Notes: generated by a model from the sequence alone, not told the origin. A stretch of DNA of 64,000 nucleotides from Dendrolimus kikuchii (GCA_019925095.2 CM034397.1:952001-1016000); one strand, 5' to 3'; shown: positions 20,563 to 32,880, counted from the stretch's first letter. Made by a program: numbers and translations.

Positions 20563-20806
20563 GAGTTTATCCTGCGGCTGAGCCGTGGGTCAACCTCTAG
20601 TGCGTGCCTCTTGTTTAAAGAGGTTACATCACAGGTTACATTATACTAAATTTTTAGGTTACTACTATTTTCCCCGGAACAAACTATCCCATCTCCCGGA
20701 TGAAAAGTATCTATGCCCATTTTCGGTATTGAAACTACTATGTACATCAAAATGTCTACATCGATCAAATTGACCAAATTAACCAAAATGACGAAAATAG
20801 TAAATT
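20563..20806. repeat. Helitron-like dispersed repeat, left part
   Basis: Continues at 21115-21440 beyond an RTE-A insertion. It shares the AAATCGGTCCAGTAGT and CGGGACGAAAAGTATCCC style blocks. Confidence 0.4.
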
Positions 20807-20818
20807 ACAAAATAAAAA

Positions 20819-21102
20819 TGGGCATGTGGAAAGAATGCATGATGAAAGAATGACTAAACAGATATACAATGCAAAAGTGGATGGATGCAGAAGTCGTGGA
20901 AGGCCACGACACATCTTCCATGATCAAATTGATCGTGTACCAGCAGAAGGTGATGTCAGGAGCCTTAAGAACAAACGAGCGTACATGACAAGAGCTATGA
21001 ATGTCAAAGAAGCAAGTGAGGTGTGTAAGAATAAGCCTAAATGGCGTTCTGTTGTTCGTGCCTACCCCGCAAGGGAACTGGCGTGAAGTTATGTATGTAT
21101 GT
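20819..21102 (+). mobile_element. RTE-A LINE 3' fragment with 12-bp target duplication
   Basis: A 5'-truncated copy starting GGCATGTGGAAAG, ending YPARELA and a (TATG)n tail. It is flanked by identical ACAAAATAAAAA at 20807-20818 and 21103-21114, so this truncated form is the original insertion. Confidence 0.85.
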
Positions 21103-21114
21103 ACAAAATAAAAA

Positions 21115-21440
21115 CCTATCCTACTTACTGGGATAACCTTTACATAAATCTATCCCCAAATTTATCCCATTACCGGGACGAAAAGTATCCCTTGTCCACC
21201 CTCGGTATTAAAATTACATAATATATACCGAATTTCAGCCAAATCGGTCCAGTAGTTTTTCCGTAAAAGCATAACAAACAAAGAGACAAATATATTTTTA
21301 TCCCGAAAACTATCCCATTTTCGGGATAAATTTATTCTATATTCTAAAATATATATATATATACTGATTTTCAACCAAATCGGTCCAGTAGTATTTACGT
21401 GAAAACGGAACGGACAGACAGAGTTACTTTCGCAATTATA
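21115..21440. repeat. Helitron-like dispersed repeat, right part
   Basis: Contains repeated TATCCC/GGGATA blocks and two AAATCGGTCCAGTAGT blocks (21241-21256 and 21379-21394). Confidence 0.4.
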
Positions 21441-22014
21441 ATATTAATAGGGATAGTTATAGTATGAAGTAAACTAAACTAAGGTAAACTAAAAAGTTAT
21501 CAAAATTTTTAAAAAATTAAATCAAAACGTGTTTAAATTTTTTGAACTCAAGCAAGCCTACAAAAGCTTCGCATAGTTATTATGAACAGGGTTTATCATC
21601 AAACTGACTGAGCTGAATTGTAAATCTTTGACTGGCTTGATAGAAAGGAGTTCTTGTGGCAGCTCCAAAACACACATTTCCATAAAAAGTAGAGTTTTCC
21701 AACATAAACACACAATTGATCTTTAGAGATAAACGAATATCCTAAAATTTTGTTTTCTTTAAACCAATTTTATAAAAAAAATTTGAAAATAAAACTCCAT
21801 AGCAAGATTTCACCCTTACAGTTGTAACCAAAATCTCTCCCCTTAAATTTGAACAACGGACGTAACTATTATCTCAATTCGAAAAACCAGCCAACTCACT
21901 TTTTGGAATATTGCCAAGCTTGAATTAAGTTACCGAGCAATTAATTCAAGTATCTGCATTTATTATATAAGTAAGTAATATCGGCTGCGCGCAGCTCGTT
22001 GCATATATAATATA
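21441..22014. other. AT-rich stretch, nothing recognised
   Basis: No recurring family, gene or strong palindrome was found. Confidence 0.3.
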
Positions 22015-22485
22015 CAGCGTAAACTCTATATAACGACACTGAAGAGACCGCATTTATGTCGTTATAGAGAGTTGTCGTTAAAAGGAGAGAAGTCTGTTAT
22101 TTTTCTGTGACGTCTATTGAAGCATGATGATTTTTTTGTACTTATCTACTTATTTTATTCATATCTTGCGATATTGAGGCATGTTCGTGATAATAGAAGT
22201 ACTTAGAAATTTCGGTATACATAATGCCGACATTCGAGTTTATTGCGGGCTAGGACAATAAAGCGATAAGAACGTACACAGCTGCGCAGTTTTTACAAAT
22301 TTTCGCAGCTTTAAAGGTATTTTTTATTACTTAATTGTTGTCGTTATTGAGAGTGGGTGTAATGCTATATAGACTATATATATATCATTGTATGGAAGAT
22401 AAGCTAAACCAACCAAATCAAAGTGAATTCGACGCTTAAGGGAGTTTGTCGTTAAATCGAGTGACGTTACATGGAGTTTACACTG
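22015..22485. mobile_element. Pogo/Tigger-like MITE
   Basis: Terminal inverted repeats CAGCGTAAACTC and CAGTGTAAACTC (reverse of the right end) lie between TA dinucleotides, with inner GTCGTTA motifs near both ends. 471 bp, no coding capacity. Confidence 0.7.
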
Positions 22486-22784
22486 TATTTTTATTTTACG
22501 CTGATGGTGCGGGCGATACCCTGGAATTTGTAGGTATAGAAGTTAAACACTTTTAGTGACGGAATCTTATAATAAAACACTTTTACATAACAAATACGTG
22601 TACTCTCGGCCACAACCAAAATGGGAGAAGAAAGAAAAAGCAACGACAGTGTTGCAAGTTTAAAAATAATATTATGTTATGTTGGTGTTGCCAACACCGG
22701 CAGATGTCCGATCTGCTTAATCTATCCATTATTTTGACAGACTTGTGAAAGAGCACTATCCAGCTGTATAACGTGTTTATTGTT
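22486..22784. other. Unassigned
   Basis: No gene or repeat recognised. Confidence 0.3.
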
Positions 22785-23545
22785 TGTTATTATAAAGAGG
22801 AAAGATTCGATTGTTTATTTGTTTGCATTTAATAGATTCCGAAACTACTGAACCGATTTGAAAAATTCTTTCACTGTTGGCAAGCTACACTATCCCCGGG
22901 TGACATAGGCTATATTATATATTCTAAAAAAATAGGGATCCTTACTAAAACTCCAATAATGTAACCCAAGGTGTAAAAAAATACCTAAAATATTATTTTC
23001 ATCGCGTGCGCTGCGAAAACTATTGATGATAGAATAAAATAATTTACTACGACTTTGCAAAACACATCATTGTTTACAAAAAGTGTCGCGACAACATATG
23101 TCTAACTATTATAGTTATGCCACAATAATTGTTCTTTGATTTTGAAAAATTAATTGAAATTCCGCCGCTAGAAAAGGCACTTTATTTGTATCTTGGTATT
23201 CATCCTTATCAAAATAAATTACTTCATATTCAAGACTGCTTCAAAACTTGTATATAACTTTTTGAATTATTCAATTCGGACATTCTATTCGAAACATATA
23301 ATGAGTTTAAAAATGTAAGTATTAGAAAAAACTTGCGTGGTCACCGCTCACCCTGTTCGGCTAGCTAGGCAGCACCTTATGCGATGTAAGCGTCAATGGG
23401 GTACGGGCCGTACGGGAGGGGAGTCAATGTCAAGAAATAAAGTGCTGTGCAGCACACTCGCGGCCGTGTTGTGTAATCGAATAATTTTAGATGAAAATAT
23501 TTTGAATTCGCTTAGTAGATAGTTAAACTCAACAAAAAAGTTCTT
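22785..23545 (+). mobile_element. Helitron-like 2, copy b
   Basis: Matches 14391-15060 along about 650 bases, with an extra block at 23415-23490 (GTGCTGTGCAGCACACTCGC). The 3' end with CTAG is not evident here. Confidence 0.6.
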
Positions 23546-23677
23546 TTTAGATACGTGCCAAGCCGGGACAGGCCGCTAGTGCTCAATAAAATTCAAATAA
23601 AACTCATAAACTTTAACTTACGCCTTATTCTATTATAGAAGCTGCATACGTCTAGTCATCGCAGTGGACAACGAACT

Positions 23678-24467
23678 AATGGCTAGCGCTTTTTTTTATT
23701 GGACTTGACTTTATGTTGTTGGTCCGAAGATCTTACAACTTGACCGGGGTTTATGGGGCGAGTGCCTTCGCGAAGCGAAGGCGCTCGAGCCCGGGGGGGC
23801 AACTTGCTCGAGGGAGCTCCCTAAGTAGTTTTACCTCGGCTGGACTGTTGCCATGAGAGGGGGATGAAATTAATGATGCCCACCATAGGGCGACACAAAG
23901 CACTAATTGAGAACGGGCGACGGGTAATTTAAAGCCCGAGGGGAAGGATCCCGGCAGGCCGGGATCGGTGGTTCGCGACGGCCTACGCTATCTTACTGCC
24001 GTTTCGCAACGTGTTATGACTGGGGACAAGAAACGGTGAAAGAAACTTCCCAGCAACACGCCTAGTCTATCCTGTGGGGGGGCTATGTCTTCTAGCGACC
24101 CTCCCGGAGACGTGGAGAGGTCTTGATTGGCGGCGTCTGAGACGCCGCCATCTGTGTCTGTCTGTCGGTGCCTGCCAGCCTGCCGTCCTAACCGCGGGCG
24201 ACCCTGTCCGTCAGGACGTTACGCGGTCGTCGCACGAGAGCCTTTCGACGAGGCTTATAATCGGACGCGGACACGACGAGCGGATTTCGATGGTGCGGCG
24301 TGAGATCGAAATATATATACGCGAGAGCGACGTAATGTAGTTTTTGATGGAGGGAAGCTCCAGATCGCGGTGGAGATCGACGTTACGCATATAGAGGGGA
24401 GCACCGACGGCTCTGCGCATGAATTTATTCTGCACGATTTGCAGTTTATCTAAAAAATGGCTAGCGC
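23678..24467 (-). mobile_element. Jockey-type LINE 3' fragment with 12-bp target duplication
   Basis: The body is 23690-24455, flanked by identical AATGGCTAGCGC at 23678-23689 and 24456-24467. The minus frame has KLQIVQNKFMRRAVGAP and RNVDLHRDLELPSI. It is the same family as 12429-13359 and was 5'-truncated at insertion. Confidence 0.9.
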
Positions 24468-25803
24468 AACGTAGGAGTACACATATTATGTTCACGCCAC
24501 CGCTTAACGAACGATGATTCCCCGAAAAAGTAATTTACCCCGCACTTCCGCGTCTCAACGATCAGTCTGGAACGATCCGTCGTAAACACATTCACGCATC
24601 GCGCGCGCATTTAAGATATGCACCCAATTACAATACTAACCAAGTTCCAAGACCTTAGTGATAAGTGGCAAGTGAATCTAGTGTTATACAACAAGAGATA
24701 TATAACAAGAGAACACGCACTGCTGCCCCTGTGTCGCAGACACTCCGGTTACTCAGCTCATCAGCTCAATCATATTATTACAAGTAAGTCCAACTATCTC
24801 CAATCCCTCCTTTACCCTTGCACCCTTGAAATCTGGCAATCGGCCAGATCATATTAATAGTTACTCTATCTCGCTCACGCATCATCCGTCCCGCTCACAC
24901 ATTGTGCTATATATTGTACTAGCTATACGAATTGTTAATATTTGACAGTGAATACTACTCTTTGCCATCTGAAGTATCATTTAATCTCTACCTGTCGCTG
25001 CTACACTATTAAGCGTGCGATGTGTTAGCAACCCTATTGTTAAATAGATTCTTATAAGTGTTTTTAACGTAAAGGACTTCGTTTAAACCTTGTGCTTTGC
25101 TATTGATCGAGTGCCGTGACAGCGTCACATTTGTGCGTCCATAGCTGACACGCGAATCTAACACGCAAGTACAAACTCCACGATGCCAAGTTTATTGTTA
25201 TTTATTATTATAACGTAATACTTGATATTATTTCATACAATAGTAAATATAATTAATGTTTGGAATATTTGCTTAGTAATGGGACGTCAAGTAAAAAGCT
25301 ACAGTTGTTATTTTTTATTACATAACTTCTTGTAGTCAAAGGTCATAAGGTCATTACAGTCACCCGGCACCAGACGAACACCAGATCGCCTTTGTCACAA
25401 GCTGTCCACGCGTGAACGGCGAGTGAACCTCTTGGTAACAATTCGCTGCTCAGAGAGATTTACTTATGAAGCCAGTATCAATCGCTGACAGATTACTATT
25501 CGGGGATTACGCGAGGTTGGCTAGTTGACAACGCGGGGTCCACCCTTTGAAGGCGGTGCTCGTCGGTGTAACGTGACCCTAAAGGTACCTTCCTTCTACC
25601 TAAGGGTTCTTTATCCGAGGCCCACTAAGCTGTTGTAGGTTTTTAATTGACGATATGGCAGTTGGATCTAGGATCTAAACTACCAGTGGTCGAAGGCCTT
25701 CAGAGATAGGAATCTCCGCCACGAGCCGTGTCCAACAGAGCTACCTTCTGTATCCGACCCTTCACTCAAGGACTAAGCGAGATATAATAAATTACTATTA
25801 TAA
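24468..25803. other. GC-richer, apparently single-copy block
   Basis: Unlike its surroundings it has no match elsewhere in the window and a balanced base composition, especially 24480-24620, 24860-25170 and 25340-25790. No long frame was found. It could be an untranslated exon, a regulatory region or the remains of a long element. Confidence 0.35.
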
Positions 25804-26033
25804 TTTTTTTTATTGCATGAGTTCAGCAGACAGACAGACGGCCCACTTGACGGAAAGCGGTTACCATCGCCTATGGACATTTGCAACACCAAAGGTGCTA
25901 CAAATGCGCTGCTGTTCTCTTAAGGGAGACTGGAACCTGGTCACTAATGCCGGAACACAACTCAAGGTTTTTATGGCGGCATACTCTAGACCAGGGTGGT
26001 AGCCATCCAGTCGAACAAATACCCTACCACCTT
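25804..26033 (-). mobile_element. SINE-B fragment
   Basis: Starts TTTTTTTATTGCATGAGTTC and covers the 3' three quarters of the element. Confidence 0.8.
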
Positions 26034-26119
26034 TCTTGGATTACTTTACTTTATTACTTTAAACGTGTTTCTTCCACTTGGGTAGGTTCGTCTTAAGAAG
26101 TAACCTGTTTTCTTCTTCA

Positions 26120-26350
26120 TTCTTTCTATCCAAACAAACTTGACTCATTGACTCTTCGGGTGATCAGAGGGCTGGTGCTTACCTCGGCCAACGGATCAGT
26201 ATGGCGATCCAGCGAGGAAACGTAGCCAGCCTTCTGGGCACCTTACCCATAGAAGACGGTGATCTGGGCTCAGTATTCTACTTATAGTCTTGAGGGACTA
26301 TGACTAGAATACAATACAAATAAGTTAAGTTTTCTTGCATTGTATTCGAT
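26120..26350 (-). repeat. Repeat D, SINE-like
   Basis: Reverse complement of 16137-16365, full length including the self-pairing head. Confidence 0.75.
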
Positions 26351-26395
26351 TGTATGTAATTTAACAAACTTTTTTTTAAAGATTATCATCAATCA

Positions 26396-26665
26396 TCCGT
26401 GCAGAAACGGAGAAAGAATACAATTTCCTGCGGCCGGGCGGCCAGTCGTAAGAGGCGACTTAACAACCCACAGCCAGGTGGTAGAACATTTGCCCGACTG
26501 GATGGCTACCACCCCTGGTCTAAAGTATGTCGCCATAACAACCTTGAGTTGTGTTCCGGCATTAGTGACCAGGTTCCAGTCACCCTTAAGAGAGCAGCAG
26601 CGCATTTGTAGCACCTTTGGTGTTGCAAATGTCCATAGGCGATGGTAACCGCTTCCCATTAAGTG
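26396..26665 (+). mobile_element. SINE-B, 3' end missing
   Basis: Starts CCGTGCAGAAACGG and stops at CCCATTAAGTG without the tail. Confidence 0.8.
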
Positions 26666-27089
26666 CAAGCGCAATTAGTGATAAAATAGCTGTAATATTT
26701 TAGAGAAATAAGAAACACGTTTCAAAGCAAGACATTAAATAAATGAATGCTCGCCTTTATAAATATTCTATTAGTGCACCCTCGATGCCGCCGCGGCCCG
26801 AGTGGCCCCTAACCAGATTATATTGAAGGTAAACAGACGCATTAAAATTAAATAAAATTGCAATTTCTATGGGAGCACGAAACCCCGTGGAGTACACTGC
26901 TGCACAACATTCTAGTGGCATGGACTTGTAAAATTAAAAACATAAACTGCAATTCGCACCTAAAAGTAAAAAAAAAAGGCATAAGTTAAAAATCCTAATT
27001 TTACACGAGCGCAAAAAATGTTTATTTTTTTTGATATTTTTTTTCAAATTGAAGATTCTATTGCGAGCTCGTTAAAAATAACCAAAAAC
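26666..27089. other. Unassigned
   Basis: No gene or family match. Confidence 0.3.
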
Positions 27090-27402
27090 CATTTTTTTTT
27101 TATTGCAGGAGTTCAGCAGACAGGCAGACGGCCCACTTGTAGGAAAGCGGTTACCATCGCCTATAGACATTTGCAACACCAAAGGTGGTACAAAGGCGCT
27201 GCTGCTCTCTTAAGGGAAACTGGAACCTGGTCACTAATGCTGGAACACAACTCAAGGTTGTTATGGCGACATACTTTAGACCAGGGGTGGTAGCCGTCCA
27301 GTCGGGCAAATGCCCTACCACCTGGCTGTAGGTTTTTCTGTCGCCTCTTACGACAGGCCGCCCGGCCGCAGGAAATTGTATTCTTTCTCCGTTCCTGCAC
27401 GG
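27090..27402 (-). mobile_element. SINE-B, full length
   Basis: From the A-tail (poly(T) at 27091-27101) to the CCGTGCAGGAACGG head, read on the minus strand. Confidence 0.85.
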
Positions 27403-27462
27403 ATAGAAGATAGACCGGATAGAACCATTTGTCAATTACATATAATAATCAATAAATAAATA

Positions 27463-27693
27463 ATCGGCAGACAAACACACCTATTGTATATCCCCAAATT
27501 AAGCAAGTTACGCTTGTGTTATGAGTAATTACAACGGACTACTCTGGGGCCGCTCCCAGACACCCAGACCACAGTAAATAACGGAGAAAACACGTTTCCG
27601 AAATTTACTATACCAGGAATCGAACCCAGAACCTCTGGGTTGCAGTGAGCTACACCGGCAAAGGCTTAGCCCGCTCAACCACAGAGGCCGTCG
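27463..27693 (-). mobile_element. SINE-A, tRNA-derived SINE
   Basis: Near full length with the family B box on the minus strand. Confidence 0.8.
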
Positions 27694-27696
27694 AAT

Positions 27697-27852
27697 AATC
27701 GAATACAATGCAAGAAAACTTATTTGTATTGTATTCTACTCATAGCCTCTCAAGACTATAAGTAGAATACTGAGCCTAGATCACCGTCTTCTATGGGTAA
27801 GGTGCCCAGAAGGCTGGCCACGTTTCCTCGCTAGATCGCCATACTGATCGCC
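27697..27852 (+). repeat. Repeat D, 3'-truncated
   Basis: Matches 16137-16290. It follows directly on the SINE-A head. Confidence 0.7.
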
Positions 27853-28643
27853 ATTTTTTGTTATATGTTAATTAGAATAAGATATTTGTCCGATCACTAA
27901 TTTAAAAAATATATTATACGTGGGGTGAAAGGATATTTGTTTCAAGCGACATTTTGTAACAAATATTTGCGATTAATGCAACTTTTTAATTCTCATTAAA
28001 CATCATTACATTATAACATATTATTATAAATCATCTACACTTCACTCTTCCTACATTTGTCACGTTTATTGCTAAATACCTAATATTTCTGTAAAATATA
28101 ATAAAGCCTATGAAATTACAAAATATACAAACATAAATCGAAACCAAATGCATTTAATTCAACACCAAATCAACAGCCTTTTTTCATTCTTGTATCAATC
28201 TTAAGATAATATAAAGTACCTGGTTTGTAAATTAAATCTATAGATATTCTTCCTTTTCGAATAAACACTATAGTAATAATGTATTTTTATTACACATTTG
28301 AGAACAATCTTGTCTTTTGATATATTTTAAAAATGTTGTTTAAAACAAATAGCCTTTCACCCGTATATACATTTAAGTATGGCTAAGTCTTTAAGTCTGA
28401 TACTACATTTAAAGTCGGAGCCTAAGCACTGCTTACGTTCATTTTGGCTTTATTAGTTCTTTTTTAATATGGTATCAAAGTCATAATAAGAAGTTTATAT
28501 TTTTTTTTTGTACAGAAGATTAAATTATTCTTAATGAAATTATATAGTGCCTAAATTAATGTGATAATACCAAAAAATATTATCTGGTTTAGTAGTAATT
28601 CTTAATTTTCGGAATATACCCATTTTACCCCCATACCATACTG
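27853..28643. other. AT-rich stretch, nothing recognised
   Basis: Single-copy within the window; no frame of note. Confidence 0.3.
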
Positions 28644-28892
28644 CCAGGTGGTAGAGTATTTGCTCGACTGGATGGCGACCACCCCTGGTCTAGAGTATGC
28701 CGCCATAACAACCTTGTGTTGTGTTCCGGCATTAGTGACCAGGTTCCAGTCTCCTTTAAGAGAGCAGCAGCGCATTTGTAGCACCTTTGGTGTTGCAAAT
28801 GTCCATAGGCGATGGTAACCGCTTTCCACTAAGTGGGCCGTCTGCCTGTCTGCTGAACTCCTGCAATAAAAAAAAAAAAAAAAAAAAAAAAA
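28644..28892 (+). mobile_element. SINE-B, 5'-truncated, long A-tail
   Basis: Ends in 25 uninterrupted A residues (28868-28892), suggesting a relatively recent insertion. Confidence 0.8.
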
Positions 28893-29429
28893 CCACCTTG
28901 AACAAAATGCTTCAATAATACGTAGAATGTTTATGTACATATTATTATACTAGCATGTATCAGCAAAACTTCGTTCGCGTTACCATGATGACGTATTAGT
29001 AAGTGACTTATAACGGCAAATTGAAAAAGACTCCTTTCTGAAATCAATGCCCACCAGAGATACTGTTTGACCCTGGAACTTATTTATTGTTTAGTCAGCG
29101 CACGCCGATAAACTAACGAATCAGGTCGTTTTTCTCCGAATTGATATTTCACAATATAAAGATTATTGACCACAAACAAATATAGCTTATGTCACTCATA
29201 AATAATGAAACTTTCTACTGGTGAAAGAATTTTTAAAATCGGTTCAGTAGTTCAAGAGATTACTTCCTATAAACAAACACACAAACGAGTCGGCTAATGC
29301 ATGTAACTACAAACGCATTAGCCAACTCCTCTACAAGCAAAATAAGAAAATTAAGTCTTATACAATAAAAAGATGCTTGATTCTTTGAATAAAGGTTTTA
29401 ATTAAAATAAAATACATTTTTAACTCTTG
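28893..29429. other. AT-rich stretch with a small inverted Helitron fragment
   Basis: 29210-29280 is the reverse complement of the Helitron-like 5' block. A short inverted pair around CTAATGCATGTA / ACGCATTAG lies at 29295-29325. Confidence 0.35.
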
Positions 29430-29680
29430 TCTGGATAATTGTCTCGTGTCATCTGGCAATACTGTACTTTCCAGCCACCCCTCAAAGGGCAGGTGAGAGA
29501 GGGCGAGTTAATTTGGGTGGGGGTCGCTGGCGGGGGTCGGGGGACAGGTATATCCCGGGGGAAAGGGGCTCCTTCCCTCGAAGCAAAGGTTCTCAAAGTT
29601 CAGTCACGTGATAATGTCGTATTTATTTATTGGAGCGTTCTTTGTGACTGACTTCACTGACTTAAATCTATGACTTGCGA
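29430..29680. other. GC-rich single-copy block
   Basis: G-rich from 29510 to 29580 and open for 70 codons on the plus strand, but with no protein motif. Not assigned. Confidence 0.25.
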
Positions 29681-29767
29681 GAATTTCTATGGTTTAAACT
29701 GATATAGAAAAAAAATGGATACATTGCAAGATATTAGACTAAATACGTTTTATTACATTTGTATTAA

Positions 29768-29996
29768 TCTTATACTAATATAAAGCTGAAGAGTTTGTTT
29801 GTTTGAACGCGCTAATCTCAGGCACTACTGGTCTGATTTGAAAAATTCTTTCAGTGTTAGATAGCCCATTTATCGAGGAAGGCTATAGGCTACATCATCA
29901 CGCTAAGACCAATAGGGTTTTAATTCAAAATCGGGGGATTTTTTTTACTGCCTTTTTTTACTATTCCACGCGGACGAAGTCACGGGCAGAAGCTAG
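29768..29996 (+). mobile_element. Helitron-like 1, copy c
   Basis: Clean ends: TCTTATACTAATATAAAGCT and CGCGGACGAAGTCACGGGC...CTAG|T. Confidence 0.75.
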
Positions 29997-30311
29997 TTAA
30001 TTATATTTGCATATATTTACTTACATTTCCATTAGTTAAGCAGTTAATTAATGTGCAAATACGACCTTACCATCGTTTGGACAGATATCAACTTATGGTC
30101 CAAGATCCCAGTCACCCCAGACTTACGTGATTTTAGGAAAGATGCAATTTTTAGGGATCGGTAGTTTAACATAAACTTAGAAAGAAATGGATACTCGCTA
30201 AGCTGAAAGGGGGGGGGGCATTTTTCAGGTAGCAGCTATCAAAGGTGGAAAAAAATGTGGGAACTTACGTCACTTTAGGAAGGCTGAATTTTATATCATT
30301 AATAATAATAT
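29997..30311. other. Unassigned
   Basis: Includes a G-run at 30210-30219; nothing recognised. Confidence 0.3.
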
Positions 30312-30725
30312 ATATGCGGTTGAGATGCGAGCACTGCGCAAAATCTGCGGAGTGACGCTCGCGGACCGCGTTCGTAATACCGAAGTAAGAAAGAGAGTTG
30401 GTCTGAAAGAGAGTGTCGGGGTGAAGGTAAGGAAAGGAATGCTCCGGTGGTTCGGGCATGTGGAAAGAATGCATGATGAAAGAATGACTAAACAGATATA
30501 CAATGCAAAACTGGATGGATGCAGAAGTCGTGGAAGGCCACGACACAGCTTCCATGATCAAATTGATCGTGTACTAGCGGAGGGTGATGTCAGGAGCCTT
30601 AAGAATAGACGAGTGTGCATGACAAGAGTTATGAATGTCAAAGAAGCAAGTGAGGTGTATAAGAATGTGCCTAAATGGCGCTCTGTTGTTCGTGCCTACC
30701 CCGCAACGGAACTGGCGTGTTAAAG
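30312..30725 (+). mobile_element. RTE-A LINE 3' fragment
   Basis: An open frame (30325-30723) from EMRALRKICGVTLADRVRN to YPATELA. Confidence 0.85.
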
Positions 30726-31204
30726 TATGTTCTGCGTTAGTTACTATTTATAATATTCTTTTAACTTGCGGGAGCGAGCAGCGGGAAGTAATCTCAGCGC
30801 GGGCGCGGGAAGAGAGAGCGGGAAACGTCAAAAGACATTAAAAGTAAGACGTCACTGTCAATGACAATTTGAGTTTTTTTTTTACGCGGTAAAGCTTTGG
30901 CCTTAACAGTAACTTTGAATTTATATTCTTCTAAGAAAAATTCTCTATTCACTCTAGAAAGATTATAATTTCTCTGGAACCTGATTATTATGTAAATTAT
31001 CTACGAAATAGTCACAAGGTCATAAAGTCTCGTGCAATTTTAATATAAAGCCATCATCTCCTAACAAGCTGAGCAATATCCTTTACATGTTCAAAAACAA
31101 ATGCGCGAGCGAGATAGCAAACCCCTTAACACTTAGATTATGATGATAGGATCCAGTCTAGGCTAAACCCTTACTTCTTTATTCAGATTTATTTCATACC
31201 ACAA
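30726..31204. other. AT-rich stretch, nothing recognised
   Basis: A GCGCGGGCGCGGGA patch at 30795-30815 is the only GC-rich part. Confidence 0.3.
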
Positions 31205-31247
31205 TATTCGACTGGATACTGGATGGCTACCACCCCTGGTCTAAAGT
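31205..31247 (+). mobile_element. SINE-B, 5' piece of an interrupted copy
   Basis: GACTGG...TGGCTACCACCCCTGG...TAAAGT continues at 31501 after the inserted SINE-A. Confidence 0.75.
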
Positions 31248-31500
31248 GGTCGGCCTCTGTGGTTGAGCGGGCTAAGCCTTTGCCGGCGTACCTCACTGCA
31301 ACGCAGAGGTTCCGGGTTCGATTCCTTGTATAGTAAATTTCTGAAACGTATTTTCTCCGTTATTTACTATGGTCTGGGTGTCTGGGATCGGCCCCAGAGT
31401 AGTCCGTTGTATATTACTCATAACACAAACGTAACTTGCTTAATTTGGGGATATACAATGTGTGTGTTTGTCTGCCGATTATTATTATCAAAAAAAAAAG
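31248..31500 (+). mobile_element. SINE-A inserted in SINE-B
   Basis: Full-length SINE-A in the plus sense with B box GGGTTCGATTCC and an A-tail at 31491-31499. AAAGT is present on both sides. Confidence 0.85.
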
Positions 31501-31679
31501 TATGTCGCCATAAAACCTTGAGTTGTGTTCCGGCATTAGTGACCAGGTTCCAGTTTCTCTTAAGAGAGTAGCAGCGCATTTGTAACACCTTTGGTGTTGC
31601 AAATGTCCATAGGCGATGGTAACTGCTTTCCATCAAGTGGGCCGTCTGCCTGGCTGCTGATCTCCTGCAATAAAAAAAA
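31501..31679 (+). mobile_element. SINE-B, 3' piece of an interrupted copy
   Basis: Resumes at TATGTCGCCAT and ends CTGCAATAAAAAAAA. Confidence 0.8.
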
Positions 31680-32234
31680 ACCGCTATCCCCTCGTTAGTA
31701 AAACAGTTTGAGAAACAGTGGCCTCTTGTATGAGGGGTCGTACAAAGCTTGCTACGTGCTGTGAATTTTTTATCACCTTCCTAAGAGCTTCTTTTATAAG
31801 ATTTTTTATTATCCATGTTTGTTTACTTGTACAGGCTTTGTAGATTATGCGTTTATTTAAATATAGTTGTGTAACTTACTTTTTACTAAGAGGTGGGTTG
31901 GTGTGATACTACGCTCTCACAAAATATCGGCGTGAAACAGTTAGCTTTGAGTTAATATTTTTTGCACAGTGTGAAACTTCCATTGGTAGGATGTGGCTAC
32001 CGGATTAGGTTGTCATTTGGACCTCGAAGGTGGCGCTGCAATAGAGTCCTAGATTTTTATTCTAGATTTAATTTCTGCCGAGCCAACTACTTAAGATAGG
32101 TATATCTAGATCCAGAATACTATCAGTTGAAGGTCCCAAAAGACTGGTCACTTCACCCCGTTAAATGATTAATGTATAGACCAGTCTTTTAGTTACGTGA
32201 GAAATCTACCAAACGTCTGGCTATGTCTCGATAA
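31680..32234. other. Mostly unassigned; decayed Helitron-like 3 piece
   Basis: 31985-32090 holds GGTGGCGCTGCAATAG and TTTCTGCCGAGCCAACTA, a decayed Helitron-like 3 end. Confidence 0.35.
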
Positions 32235-32575
32235 AGCTTGTGCGCCTCAAGTCTTCTTCTTCAGACAATCTCAGTCCCCCGTCTTCCTCATCCAGTCCTT
32301 GCCGGCGATCTTGCGCAGATCGTCAGTCCGCCGGACTGGCGGACGTAATATACTACGTTTGCCGAGACGTGGTCTCCACTCCAGGACTCGTTTGCTCCAT
32401 CGGCCGTCGGTCCTGGGGCAGACGTGACCGGTCCACTGCCACTTCAACTTGCTAATTTTGCGAGCTATGTCGGCTACCTTCGTTCACTTACGGATGTCCT
32501 CATTTCTGATTTTATCCATAAGAGGAACACCTAACATAACTAGCTACAGAGCCCGTTGAGCGACTTTCAATTTGT
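32235..32575 (-). mobile_element. RTE-D LINE 3' fragment
   Basis: The reverse complement of the 17300-17645 region, with the (GAA)n tail at 32258-32265. Confidence 0.75.
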
Positions 32576-32880
32576 AGACCCTTACTCCATCCCCTATCTC
32601 ATCTCTTATATTCCATTCTCTCTCATTGTAGAGGTTTGCAACGGATCGGTATCGCCCTTGTTGCAAACTTTAAAGGTGACGAGAACCATTTGAAACATTA
32701 CATTTACTTCTGCTCTTGGTGGTGGTATAGCGACTGATGATGTACTTTCACGTATATAGTGATTTCTATTCCTAAGTACCGTCACATATCTATGCGGCCG
32801 AGCTAAGTAGACGAATGCCAGGAATGCGGTCGACAGTATTGGGGTATCGACTGCAAAAAAATCTAAAAATCCCAACAGTC
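32576..32880. other. Unassigned
   Basis: No gene or family match. Confidence 0.3.

Noticed and set aside
25023..25163. Solo LTR suggested by TGTTAG...CTAACA
   Set aside because: The flanking bases do not form a target duplication and the length is too short for a typical LTR.
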